Part shown: one piece after another, positions 17,965 through 26,446 of the stretch
Numbering within the stretch: position 1 is the stretch's first letter
How the letters are laid out: each line of letters begins with the position of its first letter
Assembly (NCBI RefSeq): GCF_017313105.1
Contig: NZ_JAFLND010000005.1
Span: forward strand, 41,698-105,697
Length of the DNA: 64,000 nt
Direction: 5' to 3'
Origin: [Muricauda] lutisoli (nom. illeg.)
GTDB taxonomy: Bacteria > Bacteroidota > Bacteroidia > Flavobacteriales > Flavobacteriaceae
Made by a program: the position numbers and the translations under genes
Notes under the pieces: model-generated
Database searches by the model: none
Seen by the model: only the letters and a program-made list of their open reading frames with translations
What the model was told of the DNA's origin: nothing

Positions 17965-18483
17965 TTAGTTGGGCATAACCACATCCTCAATAATATGGAT
18001 CACTCCATTTGAGGCTTCTACGTCAGTCTTGGAGATTTTGCTCCAACTTCCATTGGCATCCTTCAAATAAATGCCATCATCCTTTTTCATAGCAGTTAAT
18101 TTCCCACCGTTCAAGGTTGTAAGTTCTGCTTTTCCATTTCCTTTTTCTAGGGCGGCCGCCACATCAGAGGCCATTAATTCTCCCGAAACCACGTGATAGG
18201 TTAGAATAGCTGATAGTTTTTCCTTGTTTTCAGGTTGTAGCAAGGAGTTCAACGTTGCAGCATCAATTTTGGCAAATCCTGAATTTACAGGAGCAAATAC
18301 GGTAAAAGGTCCATCGCCTTTCAAGGCTCCTACCAAATCGGCTGCTTTTAGCGCTGTAACCAATGTAGAAAAGTCATCTACTGATACAGCAATATCCACA
18401 ATATCTTGGGATTTTTGAGCATTGGTTTGTTGAGTGCCCATCAATAAGATTACGGCAACTAGGGCAAAGACTAATTTTTTCAT
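17965..18483 (-). CDS. Secreted fasciclin-domain protein
   Basis: 172 residues with signal peptide MKKLVFALVAVILLMGTQQTNAQ and one fasciclin (FAS1) domain filling the rest: the H1 motif is FTVFAPVNSGFAKID and the H2-like end is ASNGVIHIIEDVVMPN. FAS1 proteins mediate adhesion or sit in the envelope. It is divergent from an ECF sigma gene with only 118 bp between them, a pairing often seen in marine flavobacteria, so the sigma factor may control it. A palindrome AAAGCGCTTT lies at 18519-18528 upstream. Confidence 0.92.
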   Translation of the reverse strand: MKKLVFALVAVILLMGTQQTNAQKSQDIVDIAVSVDDFSTLVTALKAADLVGALKGDGPFTVFAPVNSGFAKIDAATLNSLLQPENKEKLSAILTYHVVSGELMASDVAAALEKGNGKAELTTLNGGKLTAMKKDDGIYLKDANGSWSKISKTDVEASNGVIHIIEDVVMPN

Positions 18484-18601
18484 TTTTTCTGATTTAAATT
18501 TTTAATGATTATTTTTTTAAAGCGCTTTCTACTATTATTTACACATGGTTTTGCCCATTGGATGAAGACCGTGGATTTTTATCATATCTTTAACAATAAC
18601 A

Positions 18602-19165
18602 ATGAAGAAAAGTTTTGACGACAAAGAGGCAATCACCCGATTGATATCCGGTGATAACGATGCGCTCTTCCAACTTTACGATAAATATTCCGGTGCGCTC
18701 TACGGGGTCATCCTCCGTATGTGCAGGGATCGAACAAAGGCCGAGGATCTTTTACAGGAAACTTTCGTTAAAATTTGGAGAAGTATCGACTCTTATGATT
18801 CGTCAAAAGGGAGGTTTTACACCTGGGCCTATCGAATAGCAAGGAATACCACCTTAAATTCCATGCGCTCCAAAGAAAAGCTCATCCAAACAGATGATTT
18901 CCGTGTATATGATAGTAAGGAAGCAAATGAAGAAGTACCCGATTACACCGAATTGAAGGGTTCCATAAAAACACTGGAACCCCATCACCAAGAAGCAATA
19001 ACCTTAGTGTATTATAGGGGCTATACCCACAAACAGGCGCACAAAGCCATGGGGGTACCTCTGGGAACCTTTAAATCCTATGTGAGACAAGCACTTAAAC
19101 AACTCAGGAAAACCTACACCAAGAAGTTAGTTTATATTTGGATCTTTTTAGAATTAATGGCATGA
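18602..19165 (+). CDS. ECF-type RNA polymerase sigma factor
   Basis: 187 residues. Region 2 is seen in DALFQLYDKYSGALYGV and AEDLLQETFVKIWRSIDSYD, ending FYTWAYRIARNTTLNSMRS; region 4 is the HTH EAITLVYYRGYTHKQAHKAMGVPLGTFKSYVRQAL. It is an SigK/RpoE-type sigma factor without regions 1 or 3. It is followed by its anti-sigma gene with an ATGA overlap, so the two are made together. The divergent fasciclin gene is the obvious target candidate. Confidence 0.93.
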   Translation: MKKSFDDKEAITRLISGDNDALFQLYDKYSGALYGVILRMCRDRTKAEDLLQETFVKIWRSIDSYDSSKGRFYTWAYRIARNTTLNSMRSKEKLIQTDDFRVYDSKEANEEVPDYTELKGSIKTLEPHHQEAITLVYYRGYTHKQAHKAMGVPLGTFKSYVRQALKQLRKTYTKKLVYIWIFLELMA

Positions 19166-19908
19166 TGGACAAGAAAAAGATATTGGACGAAGGACTTCTG
19201 GAGCTTTATCTTACCGGTGAGCTCTCTGAAGAATTGACCAATGCTGTTGAGGAAGTACTTGAGAACGACAAATCCCTCAAGGAGCATTTTGATGCGTTGG
19301 AATCCGATTTTGAACAAATGGGCATGGAACAGGCCATTGTTCCTCCAAATGTCGTAAAGTCAAGATTGAAAAATATCGTGGGCCAAAAAAAAACAAATTG
19401 GTTGCCATTGGGCATCGCGGCAAGTTTTGCCCTTGTTTTTGGTTTGAGCAGCTTTTGGTTGTATGAAAAATGGCAAGATGCCGAACAAAACTTAAATACA
19501 TTACAAATCCAGACCAGTGAGTTGGAGCGAAAGGTGAACAACTTGGAATCGGATTTCAGGCTAACTTCCAACCGCTTGGAGAGTATTAACAATCCCGATG
19601 TTACCCCTTTGGTACTCTATGGTAACAACAAAGCGCCCAATGGCAAGGTCATAGCCTACATTAACCATAAAAGTCAGATGGTACTCGTTAACCCTAAAGG
19701 GTTGCCACGTTTGCCCAACGACAAAACCTATCAAATGTGGAGTGATGTCAATGGAGAAATGATCAATATGGGCGTTGTACCCACAGATAAAGAATTGGTT
19801 ACTTTAAAATATATTGAAAATGCGGAATCGTTGAACCTGACCATTGAACCTGCTGGTGGCAGCGAACATCCAACCGTAGAGGAACTGGTTTCCAATATCA
19901 TCATATAA
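19162..19908 (+). CDS. Anti-sigma factor (RskA-like), single-pass membrane protein
   Basis: 248 residues from the ATG overlapping the sigma gene's stop. The N-terminal cytosolic part (ELYLTGELSEELTNAVEEVL) resembles a zinc-less anti-sigma domain; there is one TM helix (about 84-101, LPLGIAASFALVFGLSSFWLY), a periplasmic coiled coil (about 106-140) and a C-terminal RskA domain (GKVIAYINHKSQMVLVNPKGLP, TYQMWSDVNGEMINMG). It would hold the upstream sigma factor at the membrane until an envelope signal arrives. The signal is unknown. Confidence 0.9.
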   Translation: MMDKKKILDEGLLELYLTGELSEELTNAVEEVLENDKSLKEHFDALESDFEQMGMEQAIVPPNVVKSRLKNIVGQKKTNWLPLGIAASFALVFGLSSFWLYEKWQDAEQNLNTLQIQTSELERKVNNLESDFRLTSNRLESINNPDVTPLVLYGNNKAPNGKVIAYINHKSQMVLVNPKGLPRLPNDKTYQMWSDVNGEMINMGVVPTDKELVTLKYIENAESLNLTIEPAGGSEHPTVEELVSNIII

Positions 19909-19919
19909 CCCTTAAAAAT

Positions 19920-19971
19920 AAGTGGGACATTGCCTGCTGGAATAAAATTCCGTTAAAACAATATCCCACTT
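19920..19971. terminator. Imperfect hairpin between convergent genes
   Basis: AAGTGGGACATTG pairs with CAATATCCCACTT with one mismatch; the loop contains a smaller GGAAT/ATTCC stem. No T-run follows, so it is a weak terminator at best. Confidence 0.45.
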
Positions 19972-20002
19972 CCGGACTAGAATCCATAAAAATCAAGAAA
20001 CC

Positions 20003-21619
20003 TCATCCAACCATTTCTGGTTGTATATTCCAGTTTTCGTTTGCCAAGAGTACTTGATCAAAGTCAATTCCTTCAATCGGTTTTAAAGCTTGAGTAGCCG
20101 GGTCCCATTCAATTTTCCTTCCCAACTTCCAGGACAATCCCGCCATGTGAGCAGAAATAGCCTCTTCAAACCCTTCCTTGATACCACAGCTTACTTTTCC
20201 ACCGTTTTTGATAACGCTCAACCACTCGCGCATGTGCAAGAAGGTAGAATCTACACGGACCCCATCAATATAGGTCCACATCAATCCTTTATCGGCAAAA
20301 TATTGCGAAGTGGCCGAGGAGACGGCATCCGTTGCATTGGCGGCTGGGTCATATTGATAGATAGGCACATTGGGCTTCATTTTTTCCGCTTCCAACATTT
20401 CGGCGTATCGGGTGGATGCACCATCGGGCCAAACTGTTAATCTGTTGCCCAATTCCATAGTGGCATCGTGCCCCATTAAAATGGTAGGTCTGCTGAACCC
20501 ATTCCCCAAAGTGGCACTGTAACAAAAGGTCATACCATTTTCTTTGCCTTTAGCTTGGCTACTTCCTGTGCTGTAATCAGGAAATTCCATGTTCACCTGA
20601 ATCACATCGGGCACATTCCGTCCGTCGTTATGCGTGTAAATCCCACCTGAAGAACTTACAGATGCAGGAATTCCCATATTGAGCACGCAGTTCAAACGAT
20701 CATAATCATGGGACAAAAGATCTCCTGAAAGACCGGAACCATAGGACCACCATTTACGCCATCTGAAAAAATGGTTTTTATTGAATGGGACCTTGGGCGC
20801 AGAACCCAAAAATTGCTCCCAATCTATGGTTTCGGGACTAGCTTTTTCGTGGATGTCATAATTCCAAGCACCGTTGTCATCGTTCCTGTTGGTATTTGTT
20901 TGAATCAACGAAACATGACCCAGAGTTCCTTTTTCCACAATATCACGAGCGGTACTAAAACTTAAGGTTTGCCTATGCTGGTGACCCACTGCGAACACTG
21001 CATCCGAATTCTCTGCAGCTTCGCGCAAAGTATAGGTTTCCTCCACGGTATGTGTCATCGGTTTTTCCACATACACGTGTACATTATTGTTCAAAGCCTC
21101 AATGGACATTGGTGCGTGCCAGTGGTCGGGAGTAGCAATAACTACCGCATCCACTTCGCCGCTTTGGATCATATCCTTATAAGTAAGGTATCTCTTTATC
21201 TGGTTATCATCCGTAGAAAAGGAGTTGATGAACTTTTCAGCGCGGACATCGAACACATCACATATCCCCACTAATTTTACATTGAGCCGTTCCTGGGCCT
21301 CGAAATCCTCCAATCTCTTATTGTTAGGGTCTTCTTGAGCAGCCAACCGCATTTCTTCTTTCCATTCATCGGTTGCAAAACCCAAAGCTCTGGTGAGTTG
21401 CTCCCCGCGAATACCAAAACCGATTACCCCAATTCGGACAGGGTCTCCACCTATTCCGGGAACTGCAGGTGGCAATGATGGCTTTATATTAAGTTGTTCC
21501 AATATTTCCGAGCGCTTATTTCTTGATCCAACAGCAGTTGCCGCTCCAGCCCACCATACTGCTCCAAGTACTGGCAAGCCTCCCAATCCTATTAAAAGGT
21601 CTCTTCTAGTCCATTTCAT
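20003..21619 (-). CDS. Tat-exported Gfo/Idh/MocA-family oxidoreductase
   Basis: 538 residues. A twin-arginine signal (WTRRDLLIGLGGLPVLGA) is followed by an NAD(P)-binding Rossmann fold (RIGVIGFGIRGEQL, with VVIATPDHWH and the catalytic-lysine motif VYVEKPMTHT) and the family's large C-terminal beta domain. Such proteins act on sugars or inositols, or as glycosidases using NAD. Export in the folded state with bound cofactor is typical of the Bacteroidota members. It overlaps the DoxX gene by 4 bp and is translated after it. The substrate is not evident; no glycan-use genes are adjacent. Confidence 0.92.
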   Translation of the reverse strand: MKWTRRDLLIGLGGLPVLGAVWWAGAATAVGSRNKRSEILEQLNIKPSLPPAVPGIGGDPVRIGVIGFGIRGEQLTRALGFATDEWKEEMRLAAQEDPNNKRLEDFEAQERLNVKLVGICDVFDVRAEKFINSFSTDDNQIKRYLTYKDMIQSGEVDAVVIATPDHWHAPMSIEALNNNVHVYVEKPMTHTVEETYTLREAAENSDAVFAVGHQHRQTLSFSTARDIVEKGTLGHVSLIQTNTNRNDDNGAWNYDIHEKASPETIDWEQFLGSAPKVPFNKNHFFRWRKWWSYGSGLSGDLLSHDYDRLNCVLNMGIPASVSSSGGIYTHNDGRNVPDVIQVNMEFPDYSTGSSQAKGKENGMTFCYSATLGNGFSRPTILMGHDATMELGNRLTVWPDGASTRYAEMLEAEKMKPNVPIYQYDPAANATDAVSSATSQYFADKGLMWTYIDGVRVDSTFLHMREWLSVIKNGGKVSCGIKEGFEEAISAHMAGLSWKLGRKIEWDPATQALKPIEGIDFDQVLLANENWNIQPEMVG

Positions 21620-22095
21620 TGTTCCTGAGTTTTAAGTTTGTTCTTTCTGAGATAATCCAGGCCAAAGTAGCTTCCTGTAGGTAACTGATAAATCACGATC
21701 ATGGCCACTAGTTCGATCAAGTTTTTATTGACCAGCCAATAGTTGCCTTCCACATTCATTTGTGTTAAGCCTGGAAATGGTGGATGGGCCAAAAAATATA
21801 GTGCTAAAAGGCCAACTCCCACAATGGCACCGATACGTTCAAAAATACCAAGGGTAAAGGTTACCCCGACCACCATAAGCGCAATAATGTTCAGTGTATC
21901 CACCCAACCTATGGTTGCGTCGCCTATCAAAATGGTAAAAAACCATTCAAAAGGTCCTTGTGCGGTTGCCAAATATCCAAACGATGTCCACTCGGGATTG
22001 TACATCTTCACCACACCTTCAAATAAAAAGTGCCACCCTATAAATATGCGAAGCAGGGTAACACTTGCTTTCAGTTTATTCTGATTTTGGTTCAT
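21616..22095 (-). CDS. DoxX-family inner-membrane protein
   Basis: 159 residues from the Met at 22095 (MNQNQNKLKASVTLLRIFIGWHFLFEG), chosen because the longer frame adds a charged leader unlike the family. Four hydrophobic segments (RIFIGWHFLFEG, TLNIIALMVVGVTFTLGIF, AIVGVGLLALYFLA, LIELVAMIVIYQL) match DoxX/TQO small-subunit proteins. It is the first gene of a pair with the Tat oxidoreductase. DoxX proteins are linked to quinone or thiol redox; here it may pass electrons for the exported enzyme, which is inference. Confidence 0.85.
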   Translation of the reverse strand: MNQNQNKLKASVTLLRIFIGWHFLFEGVVKMYNPEWTSFGYLATAQGPFEWFFTILIGDATIGWVDTLNIIALMVVGVTFTLGIFERIGAIVGVGLLALYFLAHPPFPGLTQMNVEGNYWLVNKNLIELVAMIVIYQLPTGSYFGLDYLRKNKLKTQEQ

Positions 22096-22450
22096 AGTTG
22101 CTATAGTTAATTTTAATTTTCCTTGTTTCCTGTAGGTGACAAAAGAAGATTTGGAGATCTGTTCCTTTTTTGAAATACTAAAAGTACCTAACCGTAACTC
22201 CAAATAATATGACCAATGTCAATTTTTAGAAGTCTGGATATCAGGTTACCAAGTATTTATGCTATGATCAAAAACTGACATTTTCAAGGTTTTAGACAAT
22301 GAGGGATTGACCAATATGATGTCTGAATTTTAGAAATATCGTTATGATCATAGCCTCATTTTTTCAAATTGATTTTTATTCCAAAATACTTTCCCCAACT
22401 GCTTTTTTTTGATGAAGTTAACCGTAACAACCCATACTTAAAAAAGACTT
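22096..22450. other. Divergent intergenic region with a repeated 10-bp word
   Basis: 355 bp, AT-rich, between the doxX start and the fusion-protein start. No gene or RNA is apparent. The word TAACCGTAAC occurs near each end (22189-22198 and 22419-22428), one beside each divergent gene. I see no perfect TAnnTTTG promoter. Confidence 0.5.
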
Positions 22451-25033
22451 GTGAGTCATATTGAAGCGGATATCAATTATCTGAAAGAACAGTTTCCCAA
22501 CGGAACCATTTCTGTATACGAAAAGGGTCACGTTATTTGCAACATACACACCAAAGTACATACCTTCAGATGGTTAATACAAGGGACTTTCGACTATTAC
22601 ACCACTACCAAAGATCCCGAAGAGGAGGTACTGGTCTGCCAAATTTCAGAGCCCATGAGCACCTTGGGCCTCAATGGTCTCAACGATCGAAAAAGATACA
22701 CCTATAAAATTGCGGTGGCTTCCGAACAGGCAAGTTTCTTTGAGGTGCCCATTGAAAAAATGGTCCATCATTTGGAAAATGACCAAAACAACCAAACCAT
22801 TGCCAAGGTCAGCCGTTCATTGTATCACCAACTTAGGCAATCACTTTTAAAACAGACCGATCTTCTGCAAGCGGCACGCTATCGTCCTCTGCAGAAAGAC
22901 CGTGAGTTTTTTATAGGCCCGGACACCGAGCAGGCCGAAGTAGTCTCATTGATGCGGCGCTCTCCGTTCTTGGACTATTTTGATGACCAACAACTTTCCC
23001 AAATCGCCTCCATTGCCGAGCGGCGTGAATATGAACCTGACGAAGTCCTTTACATACAGGACAGGCTTAGCAATGGACTTTTTATTCTGATTCACGGGGA
23101 AGTGGCCATCAAACGATTGGAAGGCAACATTGAGATACGCCAGCGATCTATTAACAATCCAGGCTTTATTTTCGGCTGGTCCTGTGCCATGGGCGAGAAG
23201 GATATCTGCTCCGCGATGACCACCCAAAAAACCTCCATTTATTTTATCCATCAAAAGGACTTACTGCAACTGTTGGGCAAATGCTCTGTTTTCGCACATA
23301 AGTTTTTTATGCGACTCTTGTGGTTGATGGGCAATCAAATCAATGCTGCCTTCGTCCGTTATTTAGGGCTTTTGGGCAAACACAACCTTCAAGCTGTTTA
23401 TCAATTGATCGAGAACAACAAATCTCGATTGGCCCTCTCCTCTCCCTTGCATCAGGTAGGACATTTACTTTCGAACACCAATACCAAACAATTGGGGTAC
23501 GATGCCTTGTCCAAACTCATAAATAATGGTTCACATTTGGAACGCCATATCGCATCGCTGAGCTTAGAACTTTTACAAGAAGATATGCAGGAACTAAAGT
23601 TCCTGAAAGGCCTTCAACAGATATATGAAACGGTGGCAGAAAAGAAAAACGAATCGGGCAGTGATGTCAGAAAATCGTGTGCCTCGGCAACCAAATTGGC
23701 ATTCGAACATGTGCAGCACCATATAGAGGGATTGGACAACCTCCCCGAGAAAAGTGGGTGCATTTTTATCTATAACCATCTTTTCAATCACCCGTTCTAT
23801 ACACTCAACAACACGTTTCAAATTACGTTGGATTCACATTTCATCAGTGCCAAAATATTGGATGAAAAATATAACGACCCTGGTATTAGGACCGTACGAA
23901 TTGGAAGGGGCCAAGAGTACGGCCATCAAAATTATTACAACAAGCTGGGATATATCAATGTCTACACCAAGGAATCGGACTCGGTTGATAAAAGGAGCAA
24001 AAAAGAAACCCGTAGCATATTTTATCGCACAGCAGCCAAATATTTACAAAACGGCCATAATCTGGTCATCAGTCCAGAAGGCACTTCCTACTCTTCCGAG
24101 GAATCTCCAGGACCGTTTAAAGCCGGAGTTTTTAAACTGGCCCAGTCCATGGACCATGAACCTTACATTGTGCCCATTGTTTTGGTGAACTTTGACAAGC
24201 GTATTTCTGATGGTCTTTTTTACTGTAAAATTCACCAACCCTTTAAACTGAGTGAAAAATTATCGGAAACGGGTGCAGATGTATATGATTTTGTGAAGAG
24301 GTATCAACACACCTATGCGAGTTATGTGGAAGATGCAAGAAAACGGGCCGAAGAACTTTATATGAAGCCTGCACCGACAGTGATGGAAGAACCACCAGAG
24401 ATATGGCGCAACGAGATAAAGCGCTTAAAAAGGCGTGTTAGCGGTCTAGAGGACCAGCAAGATCTTATTGTTTTTTATGGTAGTTCATCTGTTCGATTAT
24501 GGGTAGGGATGAAAAAAGACCTGCACCCCTTCAATGTGCTCAATTTAGGTTTCGGTGGATCTACCTATGCGTGGTGCATTCATTATTTTGAGGAAATCTT
24601 TAAGGGGGCGGAGCCCAATAAGATTGTGTTGTACGCTGGTGAAAACGACCTTGCTCAAGGTAAGTCTCCACAAGAAGTCTTGAACGACTGTAACAAACTG
24701 GTTCAAATGATTCTCAAAAAATATCCCGAAGTGGAACTGGCCTTTGTGAGCCTAAAACCTAGTCTGGAACGCGAGGAAATGATTCCCCAGATCATTGAGA
24801 CCAACTTACTGCTTTCCAAATACGTAATTGGAGAACTCAATGCGCAGTACATCAATGTTTTCGGGCAAATGATTACAGCCGACAACCGTCCAAAGCCCGA
24901 ACTTTATATGTCGGACGGATTGCACCTCAACAAAAACGGATATGCGATTTGGAGCGAAGTCATTAAAACAGCTTTGCTCTCTGTTGAAAGTCCTGTGGAA
25001 AAAGAATCGATTGATTTTACTGCCGATGCTTAG
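22451..25033 (+). CDS. Fusion of cNMP-binding-like, acyltransferase-like and SGNH-hydrolase domains
   Basis: 860 residues from a GTG start; an in-frame stop lies just upstream. Four parts can be read. Residues 15-130: a Crp-like beta barrel. Residues 165-290: a second, clearer cyclic-nucleotide-binding-like barrel (LSNGLFILIHGEVAIKRLEG). Residues 410-620: a PlsC-type acyltransferase with NH-LFNHP (N442-H443, the usual Asp of HxxxxD replaced by Pro448), SPEGTSYS (541-548) and VPIVLVN (574-580). Residues 670-850: an SGNH hydrolase with GSSS (677-680, likely nucleophile S679), GFGGS (701-705), GENDL (730-734) and DGLH (822-825). No TM segment or signal is seen, so it is probably cytosolic or membrane-peripheral. 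Lipid remodelling under allosteric control is inferred. Confidence 0.85.
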   Translation: MSHIEADINYLKEQFPNGTISVYEKGHVICNIHTKVHTFRWLIQGTFDYYTTTKDPEEEVLVCQISEPMSTLGLNGLNDRKRYTYKIAVASEQASFFEVPIEKMVHHLENDQNNQTIAKVSRSLYHQLRQSLLKQTDLLQAARYRPLQKDREFFIGPDTEQAEVVSLMRRSPFLDYFDDQQLSQIASIAERREYEPDEVLYIQDRLSNGLFILIHGEVAIKRLEGNIEIRQRSINNPGFIFGWSCAMGEKDICSAMTTQKTSIYFIHQKDLLQLLGKCSVFAHKFFMRLLWLMGNQINAAFVRYLGLLGKHNLQAVYQLIENNKSRLALSSPLHQVGHLLSNTNTKQLGYDALSKLINNGSHLERHIASLSLELLQEDMQELKFLKGLQQIYETVAEKKNESGSDVRKSCASATKLAFEHVQHHIEGLDNLPEKSGCIFIYNHLFNHPFYTLNNTFQITLDSHFISAKILDEKYNDPGIRTVRIGRGQEYGHQNYYNKLGYINVYTKESDSVDKRSKKETRSIFYRTAAKYLQNGHNLVISPEGTSYSSEESPGPFKAGVFKLAQSMDHEPYIVPIVLVNFDKRISDGLFYCKIHQPFKLSEKLSETGADVYDFVKRYQHTYASYVEDARKRAEELYMKPAPTVMEEPPEIWRNEIKRLKRRVSGLEDQQDLIVFYGSSSVRLWVGMKKDLHPFNVLNLGFGGSTYAWCIHYFEEIFKGAEPNKIVLYAGENDLAQGKSPQEVLNDCNKLVQMILKKYPEVELAFVSLKPSLEREEMIPQIIETNLLLSKYVIGELNAQYINVFGQMITADNRPKPELYMSDGLHLNKNGYAIWSEVIKTALLSVESPVEKESIDFTADA

Positions 25034-25034
25034 T

Positions 25035-26336
25035 TTAAACAGGCTCCCCAAACAAATCATAATCGGAGGCATCGGTAATATTTATGTTCACAAAGTCTCC
25101 GATTTTTACGTAATGTTCGGTAGCATCAATGAGTACTTCGTTGTCCACATCGGGTGAATCGAACTCGGTACGCCCCACAAAATGGTTGCCCTCTTTTCTA
25201 TCGATGATACAACGGAAGGTTTCACCAATTTTCTCTTGGTTCAGTTCCCAAGAAATCTGTGATTGAATTTCCATAATAATATTTGCGCGCTCTTGCTTTA
25301 CTTCTTGGGGGACATCATCCTCCAAATTGTAGGCATGGGTATTCTCTTCGTGACTATAAGTAAAGCAACCCAAGCGCTCAAAACGCATCTCCTGCACCCA
25401 TTGTTTCAAGGTTTCAAAATCCTCCTCGGTTTCCCCTGGGTAACCCACGATCAAGGTAGTACGGATGGCCATTTCCGGCACAGCCTCCCTAAAGTCCTTC
25501 AATAATTTTGTGGTTTTGGCCTGTGTAGTGCCACGTCGCATACTTTTAAGTATGGAATCGGATATATGCTGGAGTGGAATATCGATGTAATTACAAATCT
25601 TTGGCTCATTGCGCATCACCTCCAGAACATCCATAGGGAAACCTGTTGGGAAGGCATAGTGCAAACGAATCCATTCAATACCTTCTACTTTAGCCAAGGC
25701 CTTGAGCAATTCGGCCAAGTTTCTTTTCTTGTACAGGTCAAGACCGTAATACGTAAGGTCTTGGGCGATTAAGATCAGTTCCTTAACCCCGTTGGTCGCC
25801 AGTTTATCGGCTTCGGCCACCAAATCTTCTATAGGTGTACTTCGGTGCTTTCCACGCATTAGGGGAATGGCACAGAATGAGCAAGGGCGATCACATCCTT
25901 CGGCAATTTTAAGATAAGCGTAGTTTTTAGGTGTTGTCGTCAAACGTTCCCCTATCAACTCGTGCTTATAATCGGCACCCAGGGCTTTCAATAAATTAGG
26001 TAAATCGCTCGTTCCAAAATATTCGTCCACATTGGGAATCTCCTTCTCCAAATCAGGTTTGTAGCGTTCGCTCAAACAACCTGTTACAAACACCTTGTCC
26101 ACATCGCCAGCTTCTTTTCGCTGCACGTAGTCCAAAATAGTGTTAACACTTTCTTCCTTTGCATTGGCAATAAATCCGCAGGTATTTATCACCACTACAT
26201 TGCCTTCCTCCTCATGGGCCACTTCTTTATTGTTGGCACGCAACTGTCCCATCAATACTTCCGAGTCGTAGACATTCTTGCTGCAACCTAAGGTTACCAC
26301 ATTAATTTTGTTCTTCTTGAGCGATTTTGTGCGCAT
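25035..26336 (-). CDS. rimO: Ribosomal protein S12 methylthiotransferase RimO
   Basis: 433 residues from MRTKSLKKNK; a longer frame exists but adds an unlikely leader. N-terminal UPF0004 domain with cysteines C18, C53 and C87 (second cluster), radical-SAM CxxxCxxC at C148, C152, C155 (EGCDRPCSFCAIPLMRGKHRS, given in part), and a C-terminal TRAM domain. It adds a methylthio group to the conserved Asp of ribosomal protein S12. In flavobacteria it usually sits close to ftsY, as here with one amidase gene between. Its stop is 1 bp from that of the convergent fusion gene. Confidence 0.96.
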   Translation of the reverse strand: MRTKSLKKNKINVVTLGCSKNVYDSEVLMGQLRANNKEVAHEEEGNVVVINTCGFIANAKEESVNTILDYVQRKEAGDVDKVFVTGCLSERYKPDLEKEIPNVDEYFGTSDLPNLLKALGADYKHELIGERLTTTPKNYAYLKIAEGCDRPCSFCAIPLMRGKHRSTPIEDLVAEADKLATNGVKELILIAQDLTYYGLDLYKKRNLAELLKALAKVEGIEWIRLHYAFPTGFPMDVLEVMRNEPKICNYIDIPLQHISDSILKSMRRGTTQAKTTKLLKDFREAVPEMAIRTTLIVGYPGETEEDFETLKQWVQEMRFERLGCFTYSHEENTHAYNLEDDVPQEVKQERANIIMEIQSQISWELNQEKIGETFRCIIDRKEGNHFVGRTEFDSPDVDNEVLIDATEHYVKIGDFVNINITDASDYDLFGEPV

Positions 26337-26383
26337 AGTTCCTTTAAAATGGAGTGCAAAAATACAATAACACAAGGCATTAC

Positions 26384-26418
26384 GACCTCTTTAAGGTATA
26401 ATTTTAACTAAAGAGGTC
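26384..26418. repeat. 10-bp perfect inverted repeat upstream of rimO
   Basis: GACCTCTTTA (26384-26393) and TAAAGAGGTC (26409-26418) with a 15-nt spacer, between the amidase stop and rimO start. No T-run follows on the minus strand, so it could be an operator or mRNA hairpin rather than a terminator. Confidence 0.55.
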
Positions 26419-26446
26419 ATGTGGAGCTGATAAGTATTGTGATTGA

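Noticed and set aside
20003..22095. Polysaccharide utilisation locus
   Set aside because: No SusC/SusD pair or glycoside hydrolases are adjacent.
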